Shown here: piece after piece, positions 53,849 to 62,481 of the stretch
Layout: the number at the start of each line of letters is the position of its first letter
Position numbering within the stretch: the stretch's first letter is position 1
Assembly (NCBI GenBank): GCA_018982785.1
Contig: JAHHEN010000006.1
Coordinates: 62,001-126,000, forward strand
Length of the DNA stretch: 64,000 nt
Source: Enterococcus innesii
GTDB taxonomy: Bacteria > Bacillota > Bacilli > Lactobacillales > Enterococcaceae
Direction: 5' to 3'
The notes under the pieces: generated by a model
What the model saw: only the letters and a program-made list of their open reading frames with translations
Database searches by the model: none
Told to the model about the DNA's origin: nothing
Program-made: the position numbers and the translations under genes

Positions 53849-54502
53849 TTAGATATCAAAAAAATTGGTATCTGCTAATGTTTGGGCAGTGCCTTCAATT
53901 TCCATACCCTTAGGCGTGCAAAGAAAAATTTCATCGCCAACGCGCTTGATATCACCATCTTCAGCGTACACTGTTCCTGTTAAAAAATCAACTATTCGAC
54001 GAGCTTGGTACTCTTCAATTAAATGAAAATTAACAAGTACAGCATCACCATTGATGACTTGCTTCGCAATCCCCATTGCTTCAGAGTAAACACGTGGTTC
54101 TACGATCGTTATTTTTCCTGCCACTTGCGAGGAAGTTTCTTTTGCTTTTGTATCTTTGACTCTCGTATTGGTTCTTTGTTGCGCCATCGGAACGACTTTT
54201 TCTTCCGTCTTAGGTACCGATCTTACTCGTTCAGCCGCAGCTGAGGATTGTTGATAAGCAGCAGTTTGAGGTTGCTGTCTGTATTGATAAGCTTGATTTT
54301 GTGGTTGACTTGTTGTACGGGTTGCCGCTTGGCCAGATGCATACGTATTCGCGGATGTTCTGGAGGCTGTAAAAGCTCCTCCTTGGTTCACAGCCGGTTT
54401 AGATGCTGTTCGTGCCGGTTCTTCAGTGGCATATGTTTCTTCGTAATAATCTTCTTCGTCAGTCAATCCAAAAAAATTGGTCAGTTTCTCTTTGAGCGAC
54501 AT
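53849..54502 (-). CDS. sepF: Cell division protein SepF
   Basis: A 217-residue protein. The N-terminal amphipathic membrane helix is MSLKEKLTNFFGL. A long Gln/Ala/Thr-rich linker (about 25-125) follows, then the SepF core with ITIVEPRVYSEAMGIAKQVINGDAVLVNF and RIVDFLTGTVYAEDGDIKRVGDEIFLCTP. SepF forms rings that tether FtsZ to the membrane. Its place after ftsZ and yggS is typical. AGGAGG precedes ATG. Confidence 0.95.
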   Translation of the reverse strand: MSLKEKLTNFFGLTDEEDYYEETYATEEPARTASKPAVNQGGAFTASRTSANTYASGQAATRTTSQPQNQAYQYRQQPQTAAYQQSSAAAERVRSVPKTEEKVVPMAQQRTNTRVKDTKAKETSSQVAGKITIVEPRVYSEAMGIAKQVINGDAVLVNFHLIEEYQARRIVDFLTGTVYAEDGDIKRVGDEIFLCTPKGMEIEGTAQTLADTNFFDI

Positions 54503-54518
54503 CGGTCAACCTCCTTTT

Positions 54519-55189
54519 TTATTGAAATAATGCTGTTCCTACACGAATAAATGTTGCGCCTTCTTGGATCGCAATGGGAAAGTCATTACTCATTCCCATA
54601 CTCGTTTCTAAGCAAGGGGCATGTGTAAGATGCAGGTCAGCGATTTGTTGTTGAATCCTTTTTAATTCTTTAAAAATCTGATGCTGCTCGTCTTTGGAAG
54701 CAGTGAGCGGGGCCATCGTCATCAATCCAACAACACGAATTTTATCGAACGAAGCGAGTGCTTCAATAAAAGCCATCACCTCTTCTACGAAAATCCCTTG
54801 TTTCGTTGCTTCCTGCGAAACATTTACTTCCACAAAGCAGTTGATCGGATGCTCTGCTCGTTTTTGAATTTCTTGTGCCAGTTTGATTGAATCTAACGCA
54901 TGGAAAAAATCAATCTCGTTTATAATTGATTTTACCTTTCTACGCTGCAAATTGCCAATAAAATGCCAACGGACATCTGGAAAATCCGTTAATGCTGCTT
55001 TTTTTCAAGTAGCTTTTCTACTCGATTTTCAGCACAATTCCGCACACCATTTTCTAGAAGTTCTCTTGTCGTTTCTGTATCGACGGATTTTGTTACAGCT
55101 GTCAAACAGACCTCACTGGCGTTTCTAGAAACAAGAGCACAGGAGTCCTGTATCTCTTGCTGGATCTTGTGCAAGTTCTCAGAAATCAT
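54519..55189 (-). pseudogene. yggS: PLP homeostasis protein YggS/YlmE, frameshifted
   Basis: The repaired protein of 223 residues is a PLP-binding protein of the YggS (PLPBP) family. It has no known catalytic activity and keeps PLP and amino acid levels balanced. The lysine site is in AVTKSVDTETTRELLENG near residue 33, the PNCFVEVNVSQE- and MGMSNDFPIAIQEGATFIRVGTALF segments follow. One T is missing in 54999-55005; the repaired join reads VEKLLEKKAALTDFPDVRWHFIGNLQ. It lies 12 bp after ftsZ and 16 bp before sepF. Confidence 0.88.
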
Positions 55190-55201
55190 GTGCTCTGCCC
55201 C

Positions 55202-56446
55202 CTAGCGTTTACGACGGAAAAATGGTGGTGTGCTTAATTCGTCGTCATCATTCGAGCGTACTTCATCACGGCTGAAGGTGTCGAATTCTTTCTTTTCTAC
55301 ATTTTCAAATGTGTTTTCTTCTACTTTAGGTCGTACATTTTGTTCTTTACGGATATCCCAATCACCGAAACCGTTGCTTTCCTCTGCTTGCGCAGGGCGT
55401 GCTTGGTCCATATCTAATGTGGGTTTTTGTGGGATAGAATGAATTTGGCTTTGGCTTTGTCTGCTAGAGCGAGACCCACGTTCTTTTTTAGAAGGGTCAA
55501 TGCCAGTTGCAATGACAGTCACACGGATTTCATCGCCTAGGTCTTCGTTGATTGAGGTACCTAAGATAATATTTACATCACCTGTTGCTGCATGAGCGAC
55601 GATATCAGAAGCATCTTGTGCTTCAAATAAAGTCATATCCAATCCGCCAGTGATGTTCAATAGTACTTGTTCGGCACCATCGATCGAAGTTTCTAGTAAT
55701 GGTGAAGAGATTGCTTTTTTCGTTGCTTCGATTACACGTTCTTCGCCGCTAGCAACACCAATTCCCATCAAAGCGGTGCCTTGGTTTTCCATCACTGTTT
55801 TCACATCAGCGAAGTCCAAGTTAACGTAGCCTGGAGCAGTGATCAAGTCTGAGATCCCTTGAACCCCTTGACGCAAGACATTGTCTGCTTCACGGAATGC
55901 TTCAAGCATTGGTGTTTTCTTATCGACAACTTCTAACAAGCGATTGTTCGAGATGATCAATAGTGTATCGACATTCTCTTTCAATTTAGCAATTCCTTCA
56001 GCCGCAAAACGGCCGCGTTTTGGTCCTTCAAAAGTAAATGGGCGAGTAACGACACCGACTGTCAATGCGCCGATTTCTTTGGCGATTTTCGCTACGATCG
56101 GTGCAGCACCGGTCCCGGTTCCGCCACCCATACCAGCGGTAATGAAAATCATGTCCGCGCCTTCTAATGATTCACGAATAGAATCTTCACTTTCTTCTGC
56201 CGCTTTTTGACCAACTTCTGGTTGAGAACCAGCACCAAGACCGCGGGTATATTTAGGGCCTAATTGAATCACTGTTTCTGCTTTTGAATTTTTTAATGCT
56301 TGAACGTCAGTGTTGGCCGCAATAAATTCTACGCCTTTGACATTTTCTTCGATCATACGGTTGACTGCGTTGCCGCCACCGCCGCCGACTCCGATGACTT
56401 TGATCACAGCGCCGTCATTGATGTTATTATCAATTGAAAATTCCAT
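55202..56446 (-). CDS. ftsZ: Cell division GTPase FtsZ
   Basis: A 414-residue tubulin-like GTPase that forms the division ring. The GTP-binding loop [10 protein letters not shown] lies near residue 104. The N-terminal [23 protein letters not shown], the T7-loop region [21 protein letters not shown] (about 205-225) and the conserved C-terminal tip [15 protein letters not shown] are all present. The linker of about 70 residues binds no partners but is typical of enterococci. It lies 31 bp after ftsA. Confidence 0.97.
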   Translation of the reverse strand: MEFSIDNNINDGAVIKVIGVGGGGGNAVNRMIEENVKGVEFIAANTDVQALKNSKAETVIQLGPKYTRGLGAGSQPEVGQKAAEESEDSIRESLEGADMIFITAGMGGGTGTGAAPIVAKIAKEIGALTVGVVTRPFTFEGPKRGRFAAEGIAKLKENVDTLLIISNNRLLEVVDKKTPMLEAFREADNVLRQGVQGISDLITAPGYVNLDFADVKTVMENQGTALMGIGVASGEERVIEATKKAISSPLLETSIDGAEQVLLNITGGLDMTLFEAQDASDIVAHAATGDVNIILGTSINEDLGDEIRVTVIATGIDPSKKERGSRSSRQSQSQIHSIPQKPTLDMDQARPAQAEESNGFGDWDIRKEQNVRPKVEENTFENVEKKEFDTFSRDEVRSNDDDELSTPPFFRRKR

Positions 56447-56477
56447 AGTTTATCTTCCTCCTGAGAATCGTTTTAGA

Positions 56478-57800
56478 TTATTCAAAGATATTTGAGAAGA
56501 AATCTTTTACTCGGTTTGTGATCGACTCACCTTTTTTCTCTTCTTCTACTTCTTCATAAGTTTCTTCTGGAGCTTCATATTGTTCGTAATGTACTTCTTG
56601 TTGTTGAATAGCAACGGGCTGTTGCGCGACTGTTTTTTCACCGGTGATCGCACTTTTGGCAAGCTGATAGACTTCGCTTAAGTTTGCTGAATAGTCAACG
56701 ATACTGATTACATTGGTGAATACAGGATTTCTAAGTCCCATATGATTAGGAACGTAAAGCTTAACGTTTGTTTCGAATACTTCTTGAGCAAGATCTACGA
56801 CACCTGGCAGGCTTGCAGCGCCACCAGTTAAAATCACGCCACCTGGTAAATCAAGTCCATCAATTTCGTCTAAGACTTCTTTTGATTTAGTGAAAATTTG
56901 TTCCATACGGGCTTCAATGATTTCTGACAAATAGCGTTCATCAATCTTCACAGGTTCTGATTTTCCAATCACATCGACCGGAAACTCTTCGCTAGCTGAA
57001 GTTCGTTCAGGATACGCATCCCCATAATTGATCTTCAATGCTTCTGCATTGTTGAAAGAGGTATTTAAAACCGTTGAAATGTCTTTGGTGACAAATTCGC
57101 CGCCCTCTTGGTTCACATGAGTAAATTTCAATTGTTTGTCGTGCATCGCAGCTGTCGTTGTTTGGCCGCCACCGATATCGATAACGATCGTGCCAAAATC
57201 TTTTTCACCATCAGATAAAATCGATTCTGTCAATGCTAATGGCGTAATGACCACTTCATTGACGATCAGTCCGGATTTTTCCACACACTTACGAATGTTG
57301 TGAATGATGGTTTTTGGTCCTGTATAAACCACCCCAAACATTTCTAAGCGAACACCGATCATGCCACGAGGATCTTTGATCCCTTCAAACCCATCCACAG
57401 TAAATTCTTGCGGTAAAATAGCAATGATCTGTCTTTCAGGAGGGGTTGAACGTACAAGTGCTGCGGAAGCAACATTGCGGACGTCCTCGTCGGTGATCTC
57501 TTTTGATTCACTATTGACCGCGATCATCCCTTGACAATTTTCCACTTCAAGAAGATTGGCTGGTACACCAACACTTACACTGCGAATTTGAATTCCTGCT
57601 TTTTCTTCTGCTTGTCTTACTGCTCTTTGAATGGCTTGTACCGTTTTATCGATATCTACAATAATCCCACGGTTGATTCCTTCTGATTTTGCATTTCCTA
57701 CACCAATGATATTCATTTGGCTGTCAACGTATTCGGCTACTACAACTTTTACAGATGTCGTACCGATATCAAGGCCAACATACATTCCCGTTTTTGCCAT
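56478..57800 (-). CDS. ftsA: Cell division protein FtsA
   Basis: A 440-residue actin-like protein that anchors FtsZ filaments to the membrane. Sequence landmarks are GLDIGTTSVKVVVAEY at the start, IDIGGGQTTTAAM near 202, and GGVILTGGAASLPGVVDLA near 320. The C-terminal amphipathic anchor is TNRVKDFFSNIF. A short acidic linker (QEVHYEQYEAPEETYEEVEEE) precedes the anchor. It is followed by ftsZ. Confidence 0.97.
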   Translation of the reverse strand: MAKTGMYVGLDIGTTSVKVVVAEYVDSQMNIIGVGNAKSEGINRGIIVDIDKTVQAIQRAVRQAEEKAGIQIRSVSVGVPANLLEVENCQGMIAVNSESKEITDEDVRNVASAALVRSTPPERQIIAILPQEFTVDGFEGIKDPRGMIGVRLEMFGVVYTGPKTIIHNIRKCVEKSGLIVNEVVITPLALTESILSDGEKDFGTIVIDIGGGQTTTAAMHDKQLKFTHVNQEGGEFVTKDISTVLNTSFNNAEALKINYGDAYPERTSASEEFPVDVIGKSEPVKIDERYLSEIIEARMEQIFTKSKEVLDEIDGLDLPGGVILTGGAASLPGVVDLAQEVFETNVKLYVPNHMGLRNPVFTNVISIVDYSANLSEVYQLAKSAITGEKTVAQQPVAIQQQEVHYEQYEAPEETYEEVEEEKKGESITNRVKDFFSNIFE

Positions 57801-57953
57801 GGATGGGGTTCCCTCCTACTTAAATTGGATATATAGCGAACCATCACAGTCCGTTTTTAGAGTTCATTCGAATAATTTGTTCACTGTTACCAATTCTACC
57901 ATATAATGGCGCTTTTTAGAAACAAGTTAATGAAAAAAACTCTTGAATTTTTC

Positions 57954-58990
57954 CTAAGAATCACTATCAGCTGTTTGATTTTCGTCTGCATCGTCTTCTT
58001 GTGTATTTGAAATAGGATACGTAAAGATCCCAACTTCCATATCCACAATACTGTCCTCGGTCAAATCTTTGGCAATTTGCGGATAATACTGCATTTGACT
58101 CACCATATTTGAGATGTTGACGATCACTTGATTGCCATCATTCATAAAGAGAGTCAGCAGCTCATCATTGCTGTCACGGGGGTGTATTTGATTTGAGAAA
58201 TGCCATCGCGAATTTCTGAACTTAATTCTTGATAGGCACTGAGTGTCGCTTTGATTTTATCTTCAGCCGAAAAATTTTCTAAAACCGGCAATCCTTCCTC
58301 TGGCTGCTCACTGATGTCTTCCAAAACAGCGCCATTTTCCAAAACTGGTGCATAGCCGCCGTCTTTGGCTAATAAAGCCACTTCTTGAAATTCAGTAACA
58401 GTGATATCGAAACGATTAATACCAGATAGAGAAATGGAAGCATTTTTTATGCGCGGCAATTCTTTTTTGATTGCGGCCACACTCTGATTCCGTTCAAAAA
58501 ATTGCGGCCACATCTCTTCATTGACGGCTAGGTCAGAATTTTCGAGAATCGCTTCTGCGGATACTTCTTGATTGCCTTTGACCACCACATTAGCCAAACG
58601 ACTAAGCGGCGAAACAAAATACAAAACAATCAACAAAGGAATCATCAGTAGACCGATAATCAGCGCTAAGCGGCGAATCAATACCTGATTGCGGTACGCC
58701 TTTAGATTAGGCAGCCGATCAGCGAAAGAGCGAGCTTTTTTCTGGCTCAGTCACTCCTTCTTTCTCATCGTCTGTTTCTTCTATCGCTTGTTCTGCTTCA
58801 AAAAGTGTTTCTTCTGTCAACTCATCTTCATGTGCTTGGGACATGTCTTCTGTTTCATCAGACGCGGATGACGACCAAGCTGGCTGATTGCCTTTTTCTT
58901 GCAAATATTTTAGATTTTCTTTTTGCCAAGGGGTCAACTCTTCCGTTGACGAGGGGTTTGATCATCATGAGGTGTTTTGTCTTTACTAAT
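57954..58990 (-). pseudogene. ftsQ: Cell division protein FtsQ/DivIB, broken by three indels and with an ATT start
   Basis: Repaired, about 345 residues: an acidic cytoplasmic region of about 100 residues, a membrane segment (RLALIIGLLMIPLLIVLYFV) and an extracellular POTRA-like domain (LANVVVKGNQEVSAEAILENS). FtsQ/DivIB bridges early and late division proteins. Indels are needed at G4 58953-58956, at T6 58736-58741 (one extra or two missing) and at G5 58178-58182. They join SKDKTPHDDQTPSSTEELTPWQ, EKARSFADRLPNLKAYRNQV and KYTPRDSNDELLTLFMNDGN respectively. The GGAG site fits an ATT at 58990, eight bases away; no ATG, GTG or TTG is better. Confidence 0.85.
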
Positions 58991-59022
58991 GATAATCGCT
59001 CCTTTCTATCCCACACATTGTA

Positions 59023-60117
59023 CTATTTGATTACCTCTTGCACAAGTCGAAATAATCGTTCCGAGGCATCGCTGATCCCTTGTTCTTTTGAGGCTTTGGC
59101 CATCTTACTACGAAGGGCTTCATCTTGCATGATACTATCTACTGCTTCCACGAGGTTTTGGCTGTTTAATTCATGATCGGCAATCATTTTGACTGCTCCT
59201 GCATTGGCTAAACTTTGGGCGTTCTTCGTTTGGTGGTCATTGGTCACATAAGGACTTGGAATCAGAATCGCTGGAATCCCTAATGCCGTAAATTCGGCGA
59301 TCGATGTGGCACCCGCTCGACCAATCAACAAATCGCTATTTGCCATCACTTCTGCCATTTGATCGATATAGGGACGAATACTGATATTAGGAAAGGCATC
59401 TTTTGACATCCCAATTTTTTCTTCGATCTCTTTGTAATACCTTTCGCCAGATGCATAAAGTAACTGATACTCTTTTTGAGCAAACAGCGGCAGCGCATCA
59501 ATGATCGCTTGATTGATTTTCAGAGCTCCTTGACTCCCACCAAAAACTAAGACTGTTTTTTTCGCCGGATTTAAATCGTAAGAAGACAAAATCGTCGACT
59601 TTTGACTATTCCGTACTTCTTGACCACGAGGATTGCCCACCAACACCGTTTTCTTCGCTGGAAAGTATTGAGAAGCATCGTGAAAAGCAATGGCGATTTT
59701 ATCCACATATTTGGTTAGAAATTTATTGGTGATTCCAGGTACACTATTTTGTTCATGAATAATGGTAGGTATTTTCAACTTCGAGGCAGCAAAGACCACG
59801 GCGCCGGATACATAGCCGCCGGTGCCGATCACTACATCCGGTTGGAACTCTTTGATGATTTTCTTTGCCGCGTAGTAGCTTTTCATAAAAAGCTGGATCG
59901 TTTTTACGTTATCCAAAGATAGCTTACGCTTAAATCCTTGAATCTCTAATGTTTTAAAAGGAATACCTGTTGGAGGGACGATTTTATTCTCTAAGCCCCT
60001 TGTTGCACCAATGTATAAAAATTCGGCTGTCGGGTCAATCTCCTTCACGTAATCCACAAAAGACAACGCTGGATAGATGTGTCCGCCAGTACCGCCGCCA
60101 GTCACAAGTATTTTCAT
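59023..60117 (-). CDS. murG: UDP-GlcNAc:lipid I N-acetylglucosaminyl transferase MurG
   Basis: A 364-residue GT-B enzyme that adds GlcNAc to lipid I to form lipid II on the inner face of the membrane. The N-terminal loop [22 protein letters not shown] and the donor-site [15 protein letters not shown] are present, as are [14 protein letters not shown] near 125 and [48 protein letters not shown] 60117 is favoured by homologues; it has only a close AAGG two bases upstream, so translation may depend on coupling to murD. ftsQ starts 33 bp later. Confidence 0.95.
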   Translation of the reverse strand: MKILVTGGGTGGHIYPALSFVDYVKEIDPTAEFLYIGATRGLENKIVPPTGIPFKTLEIQGFKRKLSLDNVKTIQLFMKSYYAAKKIIKEFQPDVVIGTGGYVSGAVVFAASKLKIPTIIHEQNSVPGITNKFLTKYVDKIAIAFHDASQYFPAKKTVLVGNPRGQEVRNSQKSTILSSYDLNPAKKTVLVFGGSQGALKINQAIIDALPLFAQKEYQLLYASGERYYKEIEEKIGMSKDAFPNISIRPYIDQMAEVMANSDLLIGRAGATSIAEFTALGIPAILIPSPYVTNDHQTKNAQSLANAGAVKMIADHELNSQNLVEAVDSIMQDEALRSKMAKASKEQGISDASERLFRLVQEVIK

Positions 60118-60132
60118 ATCCTTCACTCATTT

Positions 60133-61491
60133 CTATTTAAGTTCTGCTACTGCCGCCATAAATTTGTCGCCTCGAACTTCAAAATCAGGGTATTGATCCC
60201 AACTTGCATTCGCCGGTGACAATAGAATCGTATCTCCAGCAGCACTTAAAGAAAAGGCTAATGGGACGGCTGTTTCAACATTCTCTGTCATTTCAATCGT
60301 TTTTACACCAGCGGCTTGAGCAGCAGCGGCTAATTTTTCTTTTGTTTCTCCAAACACAACGATAGCTTTGAGCCCTTTTAGTGCTGGAACCAACTCATCA
60401 AAGCTGTTGCCACGATCCAATCCGCCTGCCAGTAAGACCAATTTTTCATTGTCAAAACCACCTAAGGCCATTTCTGTTGCTAAGATGTTGGTTGCTTTGG
60501 AATCATTGAAAAATTTCACCTGATTGATAGTGGTGACATACTGGGTCCGATGAGGCACCCCAGTGAAGGTCTGTAACGCTTGTTTGATTGCTTCGTTCGA
60601 CATATCGCAAAGTTTCCCAACAGCGATCGCCGCTAAGGCATTTTCAATATTATGTGCCCCAGGTACACCGAGTTCCTCCGCTGCCATAATTGCTTCTTCT
60701 TTATAGTAGAGCATCCCATCAAGCATATATGCTCCTGCTACTTTTTCCTTGGTGGAAAAAGGAATGATTTTCGCCTTTGATTTGGCCGACAGTGCTTCTA
60801 GTTCTGGTTGGTTCCAGTTGATCACTAAATAATCGTCAGCGGTCATTCGTTGTTGCAAGCGCCATTTTGCTAAAACATATTCCGGGCGACTACCATGGTA
60901 ATCGATATGAGCTTCATAAATATTTGTGATGACAGCGATTTTCGGCCGCAAGGTATCGATTCCCATCAATTGGAAACTTGAAAGCTCCATCACCAAGCGA
61001 TCTTCAGGCTTAGCTGTTTGAGCAACGGAACTTGCAGGAAACCCGATATTTCCAGAAAGCAATGCCTGTCCTTTTTCCATTCCGGCATTCAAGACATTGG
61101 CGATCATGGTCGTTGTAGTGGTTTTTCCATTCGTACCAGTAATACCGATAATCGGCGCTTCAGAGATTTGATACGCCAGTTCCACTTCCGTGATCACGGG
61201 AATTTTTTTCTCTAAAGCTTTTTGGACAAGAGGTTGTGAATAAGGGATCCCTGGATTTTTAACAACTAGGGAGAACCCTTCATCCAATAATTCAATTGGG
61301 TGGCTGCCAGTGATCACTTTGACCCCTAAAGCCAAAAGATCTTGTGCTTCTGGATTTTCAGCAAATGGCTTTCCGTCATTAACGGTCACAAGTGCGCCCA
61401 AATCATGTAACAATTTGGCCGCACTGAATCCACTACGCGCTAATCCTAGCACAAGAACTTTTTTATTTTGATATGTTGTAATTTTTTTCAT
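60133..61491 (-). CDS. murD: UDP-N-acetylmuramoyl-L-alanine--D-glutamate ligase
   Basis: A 452-residue Mur ligase that adds D-Glu to UDP-MurNAc-L-Ala, in the cytoplasmic chain that makes the pentapeptide. The start [24 protein letters not shown], the ATP loop [19 protein letters not shown] near 115, YEAHIDYHG near 190 and [15 protein letters not shown] near 325 mark the family. ATG 61491 follows AGGAG by nine bases; an in-frame ATG 61500 is directly on the site. mraY precedes it by a short gap of about 12 bp. Confidence 0.96.
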   Translation of the reverse strand: MKKITTYQNKKVLVLGLARSGFSAAKLLHDLGALVTVNDGKPFAENPEAQDLLALGVKVITGSHPIELLDEGFSLVVKNPGIPYSQPLVQKALEKKIPVITEVELAYQISEAPIIGITGTNGKTTTTTMIANVLNAGMEKGQALLSGNIGFPASSVAQTAKPEDRLVMELSSFQLMGIDTLRPKIAVITNIYEAHIDYHGSRPEYVLAKWRLQQRMTADDYLVINWNQPELEALSAKSKAKIIPFSTKEKVAGAYMLDGMLYYKEEAIMAAEELGVPGAHNIENALAAIAVGKLCDMSNEAIKQALQTFTGVPHRTQYVTTINQVKFFNDSKATNILATEMALGGFDNEKLVLLAGGLDRGNSFDELVPALKGLKAIVVFGETKEKLAAAAQAAGVKTIEMTENVETAVPLAFSLSAAGDTILLSPANASWDQYPDFEVRGDKFMAAVAELK

Positions 61492-61503
61492 TTTCTTCAT
61501 CTC

Positions 61504-62466
61504 CTACCATACAAGGGCTATTGTGAGCAACGAGCAACCTAACGCGATACACCAAAATACAGTGTCGATCTTCCACTCAGACCATCCACTCATTTCAAAA
61601 TGATGATGAATGGGTGACATCTTGAAGATTCGTTTGCCCGTTAATTTGAATGAGGCAACTTGCAGCATCACGCTTGCTGTTTCACAAACATAGACCAATC
61701 CGACAAGCAAGAGGGTCCATTCTTGGTGTAAAAGAATCGAGATAGCTGCCAACAGACCGCCTAAAGCCAGTGAGCCGACATCCCCCATGAAAATTTTTGC
61801 CGGTTTGCGATTGTAGGGAAAGAAGCCGATCAATCCGCCAATGATCGCAAGACAAACGATCAAAACATCGATTTGATCTTGTCGCCAAGCAATCAGTGCG
61901 TATGTTGAAAAAGAAATCGTGCCCAGTCCTGCGACTAGTCCATCGATCCCATCCGTCAAGTTGACTGCATTTGAAAAACCCACAAGCCAAAAAATGACGA
62001 ATAAGCCATAAAAAATCGATAGCGATACATCGATCCCAAAGAAATTCAGTACATCCGCATTGCCTTCAGATCGGAAAACAAAGTAAAAGACGAGTCCGCC
62101 TAAAATCTGTCCAATCAGTTTTTGCAGCGAGTTTAAGCCCATATTTCTTTTGCGGAAAATCTTGATGAAGTCATCAAGAAATCCTAATGCACCATAAACC
62201 AAGGTAATGAACAAAAGAATGAACAATGAAGCAGTCAATTGATTTTGCCATGCTCCTACCCAGATGGCAGTGATCATTGCAGAAATCAAAAATACAAACC
62301 CACCCATCGTTGGTGTTCCGGCCTTTACATTGTGCCATTTGGGACCGTCACCACGTATTTCCTGTCCGTATTTCTTCATTTGAAAATAGCCGATAAACAA
62401 AGGCATTGTGGCTGTTACGATCGCAAAGCCACTTGCCAAAGGTAATATCATCTCTGTCCATTCCAT
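61504..62466 (-). CDS. mraY: Phospho-N-acetylmuramoyl-pentapeptide transferase
   Basis: A 320-residue ten-helix membrane enzyme that transfers phospho-MurNAc-pentapeptide to undecaprenyl phosphate to make lipid I. The substrate loop AGTPTMGGFVFL, the acidic active-site motif NAVNLTDGIDGLVAG, FMGDVGSLALGGLL and the histidine motif MSPIHHHFEMSGW are all present. The family and topology match TagO at 26145, but the shorter form and dcw setting identify MraY. It lies between ftsI and murD. Confidence 0.97.
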   Translation of the reverse strand: MEWTEMILPLASGFAIVTATMPLFIGYFQMKKYGQEIRGDGPKWHNVKAGTPTMGGFVFLISAMITAIWVGAWQNQLTASLFILLFITLVYGALGFLDDFIKIFRKRNMGLNSLQKLIGQILGGLVFYFVFRSEGNADVLNFFGIDVSLSIFYGLFVIFWLVGFSNAVNLTDGIDGLVAGLGTISFSTYALIAWRQDQIDVLIVCLAIIGGLIGFFPYNRKPAKIFMGDVGSLALGGLLAAISILLHQEWTLLLVGLVYVCETASVMLQVASFKLTGKRIFKMSPIHHHFEMSGWSEWKIDTVFWCIALGCSLLTIALVW

Positions 62467-62481
62467 ATTGTTCTCTCCTAT

